Positions 51,943 through 61,229 are shown, numbered from the stretch's first letter. The stretch: 64,000 bases of DNA from JARRKC01 sp037388505 (GCA_037388505.1 JARRKC010000009.1:62001-126000); one strand, 5' to 3'. Program-made: numbers and translations. The notes: generated by a model not told the origin, from the sequence alone.

Positions 51943-52752
51943 ATGAAGCCAATTCACGCCAATGAGGGGTGGTTCGTCTCGCACCTCTTCTTCCGCATCA
52001 ATAGACGAGTCTGGGAGCAGGTCGATCCTGCGGAGCGGTCTCACTCACTGGAGCGATTCCGTAGTGTCGCGACGGAATTTCTCCGTCACGACGACTGCCA
52101 GCTAAACTGCTATACCATCTGGGGTCTGAAGGCCGATTTAGCGATCATGATGGTCGCTCCCGACCTGCAGGCGCTCAACGACACGGAGTTCGCCTTCTTG
52201 ACGTCACTGCCGGGCGGTGTGCTCGAGCCCATCGACGCCTTCGTGTCGATGAGCGAGATCTCCGAATACATGTCGCAGGATAAAGACTATGACCGCACGC
52301 TGCGTGAGAAAGAGGGGCTGACGCCCGAGTCGGCCGAGTATCAGCAGAAGATGGACGCATTCCGCGAACGGATGCGGGTCTACATCAACGAGCGTCTGTA
52401 CCCTCAGATTCCCGAACATCAGCTCATGTGCTTCTATCCCATGAACAAGCAGCGCGGCGACAAAGAGAACTGGTACCTGCTGGATTTCGACACGCGCAAG
52501 AAGTACATGGCCGGCCACGCGATTACGGGGCGGAAATTCCAGGGCAACGTGCGCCAGTTGGTGACCGGATCGATCGGCTTGGACGACTGGGAGTGGGGTG
52601 TCACGCTGTTTTCGGATGACCCCTTCTACTTCAAGAAGCTTCTGTACGAAATGCGCTACGACGAGGCCAGCTCGCGGTTCGGCGAATTTGGAAAGTTCTA
52701 CATCGGCGTGCGGCTGGAGCCCGATCAGCTCTTCAGCCGGTTGAGAATCTGA
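51943..52752 (+). CDS. hemQ: Coproheme decarboxylase (HemQ, chlorite-dismutase family)
   Basis: The 269-residue protein matches HemQ: HLFFRINRRVW, YTIWGLKADLAIMM, LMCFYPMNKQRGDKENWYLLD with the redox-active Tyr165, KKYMAGHAITGRKFQG with heme-ligand His192, and DDWEWGVTLFSDDPFYFKKLLYEMRYDEASSRFGEFG (spread over 213-250). It lacks the distal Arg context of true chlorite dismutases as far as I can see. HemQ completes heme b in the coproporphyrin-dependent branch. No other hem genes are in the window. The sugar-isomerase-like gene follows by 31 bp. Confidence 0.9.
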   Translation: MKPIHANEGWFVSHLFFRINRRVWEQVDPAERSHSLERFRSVATEFLRHDDCQLNCYTIWGLKADLAIMMVAPDLQALNDTEFAFLTSLPGGVLEPIDAFVSMSEISEYMSQDKDYDRTLREKEGLTPESAEYQQKMDAFRERMRVYINERLYPQIPEHQLMCFYPMNKQRGDKENWYLLDFDTRKKYMAGHAITGRKFQGNVRQLVTGSIGLDDWEWGVTLFSDDPFYFKKLLYEMRYDEASSRFGEFGKFYIGVRLEPDQLFSRLRI

Positions 52753-52783
52753 ATCTCAAATTCCAAGGAGGAGGGAGAATCAC

Positions 52784-53785
52784 ATGGCCAGACCAGTCAC
52801 CTTGTTCACCGGGCAGTGGGCGGATCTCGATTTCGTCACCCTCTGCAAGAAGGCAAAGTCCTTTGGATATGATGGGCTCGAGCTCGCATGCTGGGGGGAT
52901 CACTTCGAGGTCAGCAAGGCGCTCGAGGAGGGCGAGTACTGTGACCGGCGCTGGGAGATCCTGAACGAGCACGGCCTGAAATGTTTCGCTATCAGCAACC
53001 ACCTCGCCGGACAGGCTGTGTGCGATCAGATCGACTCTCGACACAAGGCCATCCTTCCACCGCATGTGTGGGGCGACGGCGACCCGGAGGGCGTCCGGCA
53101 GCGGGCTGCCGAAGAGATGGAGCGGACGGCCGAGGCTGCGGCCAAATTCGGGGTGACGATCGTCAACGGGTTCACGGGAAGCAGCATCTGGCCGTATGTC
53201 TATTCATTTCCCCCGGTTGGTCCCAACACCATCCAGGAGGGCTACGAGGACTTCGCGCGCCGCTGGATCCCGATTCTGGAGGTGTTCCAGAAATTCGGCG
53301 TTCGTTTCGGGCTCGAAGTGCACCCGACCGAAATCGCCTTCGACATTTCGAGTGCCGAACGCGCCTTGAAGGCAGTCGATCATCACCCTGCATTCGGCTT
53401 CAACTACGACCCGAGCCATTTCGGCTACCAGGGGGTCGACTACATCGCCTTCCTCTACACGTTCCGCGAGCGGATCGTCCATGCTCACATGAAGGACGTC
53501 TACTGGTCCGACACGCCCTGCCGGGCGGGAGTCTTCGGCGGACACATGGACTTTGGTCATGAGGACCGGTACTGGGATTTTCGGTCCATCGGACGCGGCG
53601 ATATTCGCTTCGAGGAGATCATCCGGGCCTTGAACCACATCGGCTACGGCGGACCCCTTTCAGTGGAGTGGGAAGATGCGGGGATGGACCGCGAGCAAGG
53701 GGCCACCGAGGCGGCTGCCTATCTGAAAGCGATCGATTTTCAGCCTCCGGGCGCTGCTTTCGACTCAGCCTTTCAGCACGAATAA
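52784..53785 (+). CDS. Sugar phosphate isomerase/epimerase (xylose-isomerase-like TIM barrel)
   Basis: This 333-residue AP-endonuclease-2-type barrel has GYDGLELACWGDHFEV, CFAISNHLAGQAV, RFGLEVHPTEIAFD (metal Glu/His), GFNYDPSHFGYQG, IVHAHMKDVYW and GPLSVEWEDAGMD (metal Glu). The pattern fits hexulose or inosose epimerases/dehydratases, but no substrate can be given. GGAGGAGGG lies upstream of the ATG. It follows hemQ by 31 bp, though a functional link is unlikely. Confidence 0.87.
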   Translation: MARPVTLFTGQWADLDFVTLCKKAKSFGYDGLELACWGDHFEVSKALEEGEYCDRRWEILNEHGLKCFAISNHLAGQAVCDQIDSRHKAILPPHVWGDGDPEGVRQRAAEEMERTAEAAAKFGVTIVNGFTGSSIWPYVYSFPPVGPNTIQEGYEDFARRWIPILEVFQKFGVRFGLEVHPTEIAFDISSAERALKAVDHHPAFGFNYDPSHFGYQGVDYIAFLYTFRERIVHAHMKDVYWSDTPCRAGVFGGHMDFGHEDRYWDFRSIGRGDIRFEEIIRALNHIGYGGPLSVEWEDAGMDREQGATEAAAYLKAIDFQPPGAAFDSAFQHE

Positions 53786-53827
53786 CTCAGCCGGAGTATC
53801 CAGTCCTGATTGGGATTTGTCAGCCGT

Positions 53828-53848
53828 CACAAGGGTTTCCTCCTTGTG
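53828..53848. terminator. Hairpin between convergent genes
   Basis: CACAAGG and CCTTGTG form a perfect 7-bp stem with a 7-nt loop in the 71-bp gap between two convergent genes. There is no T-run on either side, so terminator function is uncertain. Confidence 0.35.
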
Positions 53849-53856
53849 AGGCCGCC

Positions 53857-54252
53857 CTATGCTCCGATCGTTTTGACCCAAAGCTGGCGGTGGCGGGGGC
53901 CGTCGAACTCGCAGAAGTAGACCCCCTGCCACCGTCCGAGCTGAAGCTGACCGCCCTCGACCAGGATCTGCAGAGAATGGTTGGTCGTGCAGCAAAGAAA
54001 GTGGGCGGGTGAGTTCCCTTCCGAGTGACGGAAGGGCACGGACGGCACCAGGGCTTCGAACGCGCTTTCCAGATCCCTGGCAACGTCCGGGTCGGCGTCT
54101 TCATTGATGGCCAGTCCAGCCGTCGTGTGAGGATTGTAGACGACACAGATCCCGTCCTGGATACCCGTTTCGTTCAAGGCCTCCTGGATCTGTCTGGTCA
54201 CGTCTTTGAGCTGTATCCTCCGCTCCGTCTTCACTGACAGCGTTTTTTTCAT
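53857..54252 (-). CDS. YjbQ/UPF0047-family protein
   Basis: The ATG at 54252 gives a 131-residue protein with the family signature GICVVYNPHTTAGLAINEDADPDVARDLE, then PFRHSEGNSPAHFLCCTTNHSLQILVEGGQLQLGRWQGVYFCEFDGPRHR (spread over 74-124), the usual full length. The family is described as secondary thiamine-phosphate synthase-like; its physiological role is unclear. GGGAGA sits 9 nt before the chosen ATG. Confidence 0.9.
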   Translation of the reverse strand: MKKTLSVKTERRIQLKDVTRQIQEALNETGIQDGICVVYNPHTTAGLAINEDADPDVARDLESAFEALVPSVPFRHSEGNSPAHFLCCTTNHSLQILVEGGQLQLGRWQGVYFCEFDGPRHRQLWVKTIGA

Positions 54253-54346
54253 GGGCTTCATTCTCCCGAGCTGCTTCCGTATTTGCAATGAAGAGCGAGG
54301 AGGGAATCTCCAATCCGAAGAACTCGGGTCCGGCCGGGGAGAGCTT

Positions 54347-54378
54347 GAGGACGGGAGAACCAGAGGACGGGAGAACCA
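54347..54378. repeat. Dispersed GTTCTCCCGTCCTC-type repeat, tandem copy 3
   Basis: GAGGACGGGAGAACCA occurs twice head to tail; it is the reverse complement of the motif seen at 45962 and 50658. Confidence 0.6.
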
Positions 54379-54452
54379 GTACTTGGAGGCGGCAGGCCCT
54401 TCGACCGGAATGACCGGCCAGTCCATCATCCTCGGCTCATTCGACCCTCAGG

Positions 54453-55217
54453 TTAAGTCAGTCGGCCGAAGTACATTCGCGTCTCGTATTCGAGGACGAC
54501 CCGATCTTCGACCGCATACTCTCGGAACAGGACATCAACGGCTCGCAGCATCGGCTCGTAATTGGGGTGTCCCGGCTCCGGGGTGTAGGAGGAGGAGAAG
54601 AGACGTCCTCGCAGGCCTTCATGGTCGAGAATCTGGCAATTGGGGAAGCTCCGGCTCGCGAAACCAGGGGTGCCGAAGAAACCTGAAAGGACCAGTTGGT
54701 CGATTCGTCGGTGGTCGACCCTTTCATAGTCGGTGCCGTAGTGGTGCAGCAATTCTTCGTATGCCCTGGCAAAGGGAGTCGAAGAGGTATCGCGTTCGTT
54801 CCAAATCAGCACCACCCATCCGTCGTTCGCCAGAATCCGGAGGAACTCCGATCGGGCCTCGACACGGTCGAACCAGTGAAATGACTGAGCGGCTGTGACA
54901 AAGTCTGTGCTTCGACTGTCCAGCGTCGTGGCCTCGGCGCGACCGTCAACGCTCCGAAAATTCGGATACCGCCCGAGCCGGCGCTCGGCGGCCTCACGCA
55001 TCTCGCGGTTCGGCTCGACGGCTGCGACGGGATTGCCGTTCCTCAAGAACAACTCGGTTAGAATTCCGGTTCCCGAACCGATATCAGCAACTCTCGACTG
55101 GGGCTTGAAGCCGCATTCGCCTTCGAGTGCGGCGAGGATTTCCGAAGGGTACCCGGGCCGGAAGCGGACATAGGACTCCACCCGGCTGCTGAATCGCTGC
55201 GTGGGGTCCGCGTTCAT
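54453..55217 (-). CDS. Class I SAM-dependent methyltransferase
   Basis: A 254-residue Rossmann methyltransferase with the SAM motif VADIGSGTGILTELFLRNG (residues 43-61), AVEPNREMREAAERRLG (acidic ribose-binding residue) and FVTAAQSFHWFDRVEARSEF, typical of ubiE-like/Methyltransf_11 enzymes. The substrate is unknown. Its start codon overlaps the degenerate 5' end of the adenylate cyclase remnant on the opposite strand. Confidence 0.9.
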   Translation of the reverse strand: MNADPTQRFSSRVESYVRFRPGYPSEILAALEGECGFKPQSRVADIGSGTGILTELFLRNGNPVAAVEPNREMREAAERRLGRYPNFRSVDGRAEATTLDSRSTDFVTAAQSFHWFDRVEARSEFLRILANDGWVVLIWNERDTSSTPFARAYEELLHHYGTDYERVDHRRIDQLVLSGFFGTPGFASRSFPNCQILDHEGLRGRLFSSSYTPEPGHPNYEPMLRAVDVLFREYAVEDRVVLEYETRMYFGRLT

Positions 55218-55257
55218 GTTCGCATTCTCTCACGCCCTCCGGTTCGTGTTTCCGGGC

Positions 55258-55707
55258 AAGTTGACCGCTGACGCCGTACTGGCGCTCTTCGGCGCCCCTA
55301 TCACCTTGGAGGATCATTCCTGGAAAGCCGTGGCGGCGAGTTGTGTCATGCCGCCGGCCCCGAAACTACTCAGCGAGAAATTCACGTCGGAGGGAATCCC
55401 CGAGCTCACAATTGGCGTAGGAATACACAGCGGAGAGGCGATCGTCGGCAACATCGGATCCCCGGAGCGGATGGAGTACACGGTGATCGGAGACACGGTG
55501 AACGTCGCCGCTCGTATCGAAAGCCTCTGCAAGAGGTTCGGGCCTTCAATTCTGATAAGCAGCGCCACCAGGTTGGGAGTGGATGCACCGTTCGTTTTCG
55601 AGAGCGTGGGCGAAGAGCTGCTGAAGGGAAAGACCGAGCCGGTTTCCATATACCGCGTCATCGATGCCGGCCAGAACCGATCACAGGTGATCGGAAAGAT
55701 GGAGTGA
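55258..55707 (+). pseudogene. 5'-truncated class III adenylate/guanylate cyclase
   Basis: The reading frame encodes the C-terminal half of a class III cyclase catalytic domain: KLTADAVLALFGAP (the second metal-Asp region, normally KxxGDAVLALFG), EDHSWKAVAASCVM, LTIGVGIHSGEAIVGNIGSPERMEYTVIGDTVNVAARIE (spread over the domain) and KGKTEPVSIYRV. The N-terminal metal-binding FADIRGFT part and any sensor domain are missing, and the upstream DNA is taken by the divergent methyltransferase. Without the first catalytic Asp it cannot be an active cyclase, so I read it as a remnant. Its stop is 5 bp from the carotenoid oxygenase start. Confidence 0.75.
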
Positions 55708-55712
55708 AGTGT

Positions 55713-57140
55713 ATGACACAGGATTGGGCCCCGGGGATCGAGAAATGGCTTCTCTTCGACGAGTTGGAAGACTCGTATCGGCTTGAGGCAAGTCAGGGAG
55801 TGGTCCCGGAGTGGATTCAGGGCTCCTACTATCTGAACGGCCCGGCTCGGTTTCAGCGCGGAGAGCTCCAGTATCGTCACTGGCTGGATGGCGACGGTAT
55901 GGTCCGGGCCCTCCACTTCGGACAGGAAGGCGTCCAGTTCATCAGCCGGTGGGTAAAAACGCGCAAGCTGCTCGAAGAGGAGGCTCGGGAAAGAGCCATC
56001 TACCGCACCTTTGGAACATCGTTCGAGGAGGACCTCCTGCGGCGGGGCGTCATGTTGGAGCCGCCCGTCAACGTGAGTGTGTACACCCTCGGCACCCGGC
56101 TGTTGGCCTTTGCCGAGCAATCCATTCCGTTCGAGTTGGATCCGCGCACGCTCGAAACCAAAGGCGAGTTCGACTTTGGTGGCAGGCTCAACGAAGTGAG
56201 TCCCTTTGCGGCCCACGCCAAGTTGGATCCGAACAGCAACGCCATGGTGAATTTCGGAATCAGCTTCTCGAACACACACCCGCAGTTGTACGTGTACGAG
56301 TTCGACTCCTCGGGCGGGTTGACCGGAAGACGTCGATTCCGGCTCGAAGCGCCCCACACCAATCACGACTTTGCCATTACATCTCGCTTTGCAGTGTTCT
56401 TCCTGAGCCCTCTGGAGCTGGATTTCAGCCGCTTTTGGGGTGAAGGCCTTTCGGTCATGGAGGCGTTGACCTGGCGACCCGAGAAGGTGAGCACGATCTT
56501 CGTCGTACCGCGCCTCAACTGCGACGTGCCGCCGTTCCGGATTTCGCGTGAATCCGGGCACTGCCTCCACCTGATCAATGCCTTTGAGACGGGAGATCGT
56601 CTGTACCTCGATGTATTGGAGTTCGGAAATCCAATCTATCCCCAGTATCAACCGGTCCCCGAGTTCTACCAGTCCGTCGATGCGGGTCATCCGACCCGCT
56701 ACGTCATCGACACCCAAAAGGGAGAGCTACTGGAATGCTTTCAGATGCAATATGATCGGTCGCCCGACTTTCCTTCCGTGAACCCCAGCGAAGTCGGAAA
56801 ACCTTACACGGATTTCTGGATGCTCGGGATCTCCCACTCCGGTCGCCCAGGCAGAAAGTTCTTCGACCAGCTGGTGCGCGGGAGTTGGGAGGCCGGAGAT
56901 GTTGACGACGTCTACCAAGCCCCCAAGGGTGTCTATCTGGGCGGTGAACCCGTCCACGTTCCGCATCCGGCGGGTGATTCCACAGGGGCCATCATCATTC
57001 AGGAGTTCCGGGCTGACACCGACCAGGTGAGCTTCCTGATCTTCGATGCCGAGAACGTATCGGCCGGACCCGTCGCCCGTTTGCCCCTCCGACAGAAGAC
57101 GCATCCGGGCTTCCATGCGAGTTTCCAGTCAAGTCACTAA
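55713..57140 (+). CDS. Carotenoid cleavage oxygenase (CCD/RPE65 family)
   Basis: The ATG at 55713 (GGAG 8 nt upstream) gives 475 residues with the family's four iron-ligand His regions: FAAHAKLDP, APHTNHDFAIT, HCLHLINAFE and THPGFHASF at the C-terminus, plus WLDGDGMVRALHF and YYLNGPARF near the N-terminus. These Fe(II) enzymes cleave carotenoids or stilbene-like substrates with O2. The open frame extends much further upstream but that part overlaps the cyclase remnant in another frame and is not conserved. Confidence 0.9.
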   Translation: MTQDWAPGIEKWLLFDELEDSYRLEASQGVVPEWIQGSYYLNGPARFQRGELQYRHWLDGDGMVRALHFGQEGVQFISRWVKTRKLLEEEARERAIYRTFGTSFEEDLLRRGVMLEPPVNVSVYTLGTRLLAFAEQSIPFELDPRTLETKGEFDFGGRLNEVSPFAAHAKLDPNSNAMVNFGISFSNTHPQLYVYEFDSSGGLTGRRRFRLEAPHTNHDFAITSRFAVFFLSPLELDFSRFWGEGLSVMEALTWRPEKVSTIFVVPRLNCDVPPFRISRESGHCLHLINAFETGDRLYLDVLEFGNPIYPQYQPVPEFYQSVDAGHPTRYVIDTQKGELLECFQMQYDRSPDFPSVNPSEVGKPYTDFWMLGISHSGRPGRKFFDQLVRGSWEAGDVDDVYQAPKGVYLGGEPVHVPHPAGDSTGAIIIQEFRADTDQVSFLIFDAENVSAGPVARLPLRQKTHPGFHASFQSSH

Positions 57141-57179
57141 ATTGGCTAAACATTTAATCGAAAATTAATGACCAAATAC

Positions 57180-57209
57180 TTGAATAAGGAACCTCAATTC
57201 ACATACAAT
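57180..57209 (+). promoter_or_regulatory. Promoter of the FG-GAP/UnbV-TPR operon
   Basis: TTGAAT (57180-57185) and TACAAT (57204-57209) are 18 bp apart in a notably AT-rich gap, about 100 nt before the ATG at 57312. Confidence 0.5.
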
Positions 57210-57311
57210 CCTCAACAAAATCCTACTCAATGCCTTCGATTGTTAGGAACACGATAACCGTTTAGCCGGTGGTTTCGGACGGGAGGGGTGCCCGTCCGAC
57301 GAAGGAGACTA

Positions 57312-59648
57312 ATGTCGAAATCCCGTTTACTTGGGGTGAGCGCTGTCACGCTGTCAGTCATTCTTATCGCGGGCGTGCTCATCCTTCGAAAGGTCAATGC
57401 CGATTCCCTGGTCTTCTTTCACACGGGGAAGGCCATCGGCATTCAGCTCGGCGAGTTGGCCCGGCACATGAAAGCCATGGATGCCGATGCCCTGGCGGCC
57501 GCCTTCGACGATTCCTACTCTGGGAGACTCCTCGGTCTGACCAGGTTGAAGGGGTTCCGGGAAAAGGACGGCCTGCGAGAATACCGGTTCATCGGCGGGG
57601 AAAAGGCTGCCGGGAAGCAGCAAGCTGTCAGTGAATGGATGGACTACCTCCGGTCCTTCGAGCAGATCGAAGCAATCCACCTCTACGTGGATAAGCTGGA
57701 GGAGTGGGATTCGAGTGGAGACTGGGTCGCGACCGTCCGCTTCGAAGCGCTGGGGACACCTCGTTCGGAGAGCCGCTCGGGAGTGGATCGGGCCTATTTC
57801 CGGATGCGCTTTTCACCAAGTGAGCCCCCGCTCCTCCGGGGCGCCGAGTTGGTCGAGGGGGGCCGCCTGATCTCGTCCCAGCCTCAATTCGTCAACGTGG
57901 CACACGAGGCCGGAATCGATTTCCAGAACCAGTACTACCCCGGCTTTCTGGAGCAAAGCCTCAAGTTCGCCATGATCATCTACGGGCCCGGCGGCATCAC
58001 GGCCGTCGACTACGACAATGACGGCTACTGCGATCTCTTCATTCCCGATGGCGTTGAATCGAAGCTCTTTCACAACAACGGGGACGGAACCTTTTCGGAC
58101 GTGACGAAAGCATCAGGCCTGGCCGGTCTCGACGGAGTCAGCGTGGGCATTTTTGCCGACTATGATAACGATGGCGACGAGGACTGCTTCATCTCACGGA
58201 CCTTTCAACACAATCAAATCTTCCGCAACGACGGCAATGGTCACTTCACGGACGTAACGGCCGAATCGGGAATCGGCGAGGATTCCTGCACGACGGTGGC
58301 TTCCTGGGCCGACTACAACAACGACGGCTACCTCGACCTGTACGTCGGGAGGTACCTCGATCCTCGCAAGAGAATCCCCACGACCTTCTACGCGCGCAAC
58401 GGCGAGCCCAACCAGCTCTATCGAAACAATGGCGACGGGACCTTTACGAATGTCACCGATCAGGCAGGCGTCGGCGAGATCGGACTCTGCCTGGGAACCG
58501 TCTTCGGGGACTACAACGACGACGGGTGGCCCGACCTGTACGTCGTCAACGACTTCGGCCGAAACACCCTGTACCGAAACAACGGGGACGGCACTTTTAC
58601 GGATGTCACGGTCCAATCCGGAACATTGGCCTATGGCGCCGGCATGAATGCGACCTTCGGCGACTACGACAACGACGGCCGTCTCGACCTCTATGTCACG
58701 AACATCCGCTCCGAGTATGCCTGGTTCGCCGAGTCTCCGACCATTCGTCGCTACATGTACAACTCCTTCGCCCAAGGGGTGTGGCTGACGGACATGCCTT
58801 TGTACTTTCAGATTTTCCGACAGTCGGGCTTTGGTTTCGTGGGCGTTTTCCAGCAGATGGCTTCCGGCAATTCACTGCTGCGCAACAAAGGCGACGGCAC
58901 CTTCGAAGACGTGAGCTGGAAGGCCTCAGCCAATCCTCCCGGCTGGTTCTGGGGCGCTGGAATGTATGACTTCGACAACGACGGCTGGAAAGACATCTAT
59001 GCAGCCGACGGCTGGGTGTACAACGACCCCGGCACGGAGATCGAACTCGACTTCCTCAACAACGTGGTCAGCCGGCAAGCTGAATACAAGACGGGAATGT
59101 TCTTCGACCCCGACCACTTCGGGCAGACTTCGTGGCACGGCTGGGAGCACAACCGGTTGCTCCGCAACAACGGGGACGGGACCTTCGTCGAGATCGGAAG
59201 GCCGTCCGGCACGGATCTGATCACCAACAGCCGCGGGGTGGCGGTCGCGGATTTCTGGAACCGGGGCTCGCTGGACATTGCGGTTTCCGCTTCCAGCGAT
59301 CACCACGCCCTCTTGAAGAATGAGGTCGGCGGGCGTCGTCACTGGTTTGCCGTCGAACTCGTGGGCACGAACTCCAACCGGGATGCGGTCGGTGCGCGGG
59401 TGACCATCCACGCAGACGGAAAGCTCCAGATGCGCGAGGTGGTCCTCGGAGACGGGTACGGCTCACAGAGCACACTTCGCCAGTATTTCGGTGTTGGCAA
59501 CGCCGACAAGGTCGATGAACTGACGGTTCGCTGGCCCAAATCAAAGACTCTCCAGACGTTTCGAGATCTCCAGTCAAATCGGGTCTACCAGGTCACAGAG
59601 GGTGATCCGGGCCTGCGCGCGAGAACTTTCGAGGTGAAACACAAATGA
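57312..59648 (+). CDS. Exported FG-GAP/VCBS-repeat protein with ASPIC/UnbV domain, first of three
   Basis: GAAGGAGA precedes the ATG at 57312. A hydrophobic leader (LLGVSAVTLSVILIAGVLIL) is followed by a roughly 170-residue N-terminal domain that may be NTF2/SnoaL-like, then about eight FG-GAP/VCBS beta-propeller blades with Ca-binding DYDNDGYCDLF-type loops (e.g. FADYDNDGDEDCF, WADYNNDGYLDLY, FGDYDNDGRLDLY), and a C-terminal ASPIC/UnbV domain (NRDAVGARVTIHADG, VLGDGYGSQSTLRQYFGVG, DELTVRWP). This is the bacterial CRTAC1-like architecture; the proteins are surface or periplasmic and function is unknown. The stop overlaps the next ATG (ATGA). Confidence 0.9.
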   Translation: MSKSRLLGVSAVTLSVILIAGVLILRKVNADSLVFFHTGKAIGIQLGELARHMKAMDADALAAAFDDSYSGRLLGLTRLKGFREKDGLREYRFIGGEKAAGKQQAVSEWMDYLRSFEQIEAIHLYVDKLEEWDSSGDWVATVRFEALGTPRSESRSGVDRAYFRMRFSPSEPPLLRGAELVEGGRLISSQPQFVNVAHEAGIDFQNQYYPGFLEQSLKFAMIIYGPGGITAVDYDNDGYCDLFIPDGVESKLFHNNGDGTFSDVTKASGLAGLDGVSVGIFADYDNDGDEDCFISRTFQHNQIFRNDGNGHFTDVTAESGIGEDSCTTVASWADYNNDGYLDLYVGRYLDPRKRIPTTFYARNGEPNQLYRNNGDGTFTNVTDQAGVGEIGLCLGTVFGDYNDDGWPDLYVVNDFGRNTLYRNNGDGTFTDVTVQSGTLAYGAGMNATFGDYDNDGRLDLYVTNIRSEYAWFAESPTIRRYMYNSFAQGVWLTDMPLYFQIFRQSGFGFVGVFQQMASGNSLLRNKGDGTFEDVSWKASANPPGWFWGAGMYDFDNDGWKDIYAADGWVYNDPGTEIELDFLNNVVSRQAEYKTGMFFDPDHFGQTSWHGWEHNRLLRNNGDGTFVEIGRPSGTDLITNSRGVAVADFWNRGSLDIAVSASSDHHALLKNEVGGRRHWFAVELVGTNSNRDAVGARVTIHADGKLQMREVVLGDGYGSQSTLRQYFGVGNADKVDELTVRWPKSKTLQTFRDLQSNRVYQVTEGDPGLRARTFEVKHK

Positions 59649-61229
59649 GTATCCGGAATCTCGCCATTGTGGGCTTCGGATTGCTGTTGATCGCTGCGGC
59701 CGATTCCAAGCAGTCCTGGTTTCTGGACCTCACTCAGAGTGCGGGCGTCCAGGCCCCGCACCACAACCGCTCCTTCGATAACCCCTATGCCAATATCATG
59801 GAGGGCTATACCGCTCTGGGAGCCTCGGCGTCGGTAGCCGATTTCAACGGGGACGGCTTCGAAGATCTCTTCGTGACCGATTCCGAACTCGACGGCAAGA
59901 ACCACCTTTACCGCAACAACGGAAACATGACCTTTACGGACGTCGCCGGTCAGGCAGGCGTCGCCGACGGCAATGATGCCGACGACGCTTCGGCCGACTC
60001 GCTCTGGTTCGACTACGACAATGACGGCGATCCCGACCTGCTGGTGGTACGCTTCGGACACAACCAGCTGTTCGAGAATCTGGGAAACGGCACCTTCCGT
60101 GATGTGACGCGTCAGGCAGGGCTATACCGATACATGAATGCCATCACCTCGGTTGCCTTCGATTACGATCGGGACGGCGACCTCGATTTGTTCGTGGGCG
60201 GCTACTTCCAGGATATTGACGTCTTCGAACCCAAGACACCGCGCTTCTTCCCGGAGAGTTTCGAAACCGCAAACAACGGGGGCGGGCTTCTCGTGCGACT
60301 TCGGAACGGATCGGTTCTTCGCAAACAACGGCGACGGGACCTTTACCGACGTCACGAAGACGGCCGTCGGCATCGACACCAAGAAGGGAATGAATGTCGA
60401 CTGGGGCGATTACGACAACGACGGTCTTCTGGACATCTTCGTCACGAACATCACCGATGAGTACATGCGCGAAGGGAACTTCCTGTGGAAGAACAACGGG
60501 AACCTGACCTTCTCCGATGTCTCTCGGGAAACGGACACATACGACACCGGATGGGGCTGGGCAGGCAAGTTCTTCGATTACGATCACGATGGCTGGCTCG
60601 ATCTCTACGTGGTCAACGGCTGGGTGTCGGCGGGCAAAGACAATTACGTCGTCGATATCTTCAACATGATCGTCAAGCCGGGAATCGATCTGGCGGACGC
60701 TCGCAACTGGCCTCCGATGGGGAACAAAACCCTGAGCGGTTACCAGAAGAGCCGGATGTTTCACAACGAGAAGGGCCAAATCTTCACCGATCAGGCACCG
60801 TCCCTCGGGCTCGATTCTCTGAAGGACGGGCGGGGCATCGCTCTGGCCGATTTCGACAACGACGGTCGTATCGATATGTATGTTGCCAACGCCAATTCGA
60901 CACCGCTCCTGTTCCGGAACAACCTACCCCTCGACGGACATCGCAACTGGGTGGAGTTCCTGCTGGAGGGAGTCAAGTCGAACCGCGATGCCGTTGGCGC
61001 CCAGATGCGTCTGACCGCCGGCGGGCGCACGCAACTGAGTTTCGTCAACGGCGGCAACGGGTTCGCCTCGCAGAGCACCCATCGCCTGCACTTCGGCCTG
61101 GCGGACAACAGAGAGATCCAGAAGGTGGAGATCCGCTGGCCGAGCGGCCAGATCCAGACCTTTCAGAACCTGGCCGCCAATCGTATCTATCGGATCAAGG
61201 AGAACGAAGGGATCAAGAACTTCGAATAG
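59645..61229 (+). pseudogene. FG-GAP/UnbV protein, second of three, with internal deletion and frameshift
   Basis: Frame 1 (59645 to about 60295) encodes a signal peptide and the first blades up to TANNGGGLLVR; the rest, from DFGTDRFFANNGDGTF to the UnbV domain (NRDAVGAQMRLTAGG, IRWPSGQIQTFQNL) and stop at 61229, is in another frame. Compared with the third paralogue, 43 residues are missing exactly at the switch, so about 130 bp were lost near 60295. Both halves look otherwise intact, so the event is recent or an assembly error. As given, the product ends early at 60460. Its ATG overlaps the preceding stop by 4 bp. Confidence 0.8.

Noticed and set aside
55341..55712. In-frame extension of the carotenoid oxygenase upstream of its ATG
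   Set aside because: This part is the antisense-like shadow of the cyclase remnant in another frame and shows no family match; the ATG at 55713 has a ribosome site.
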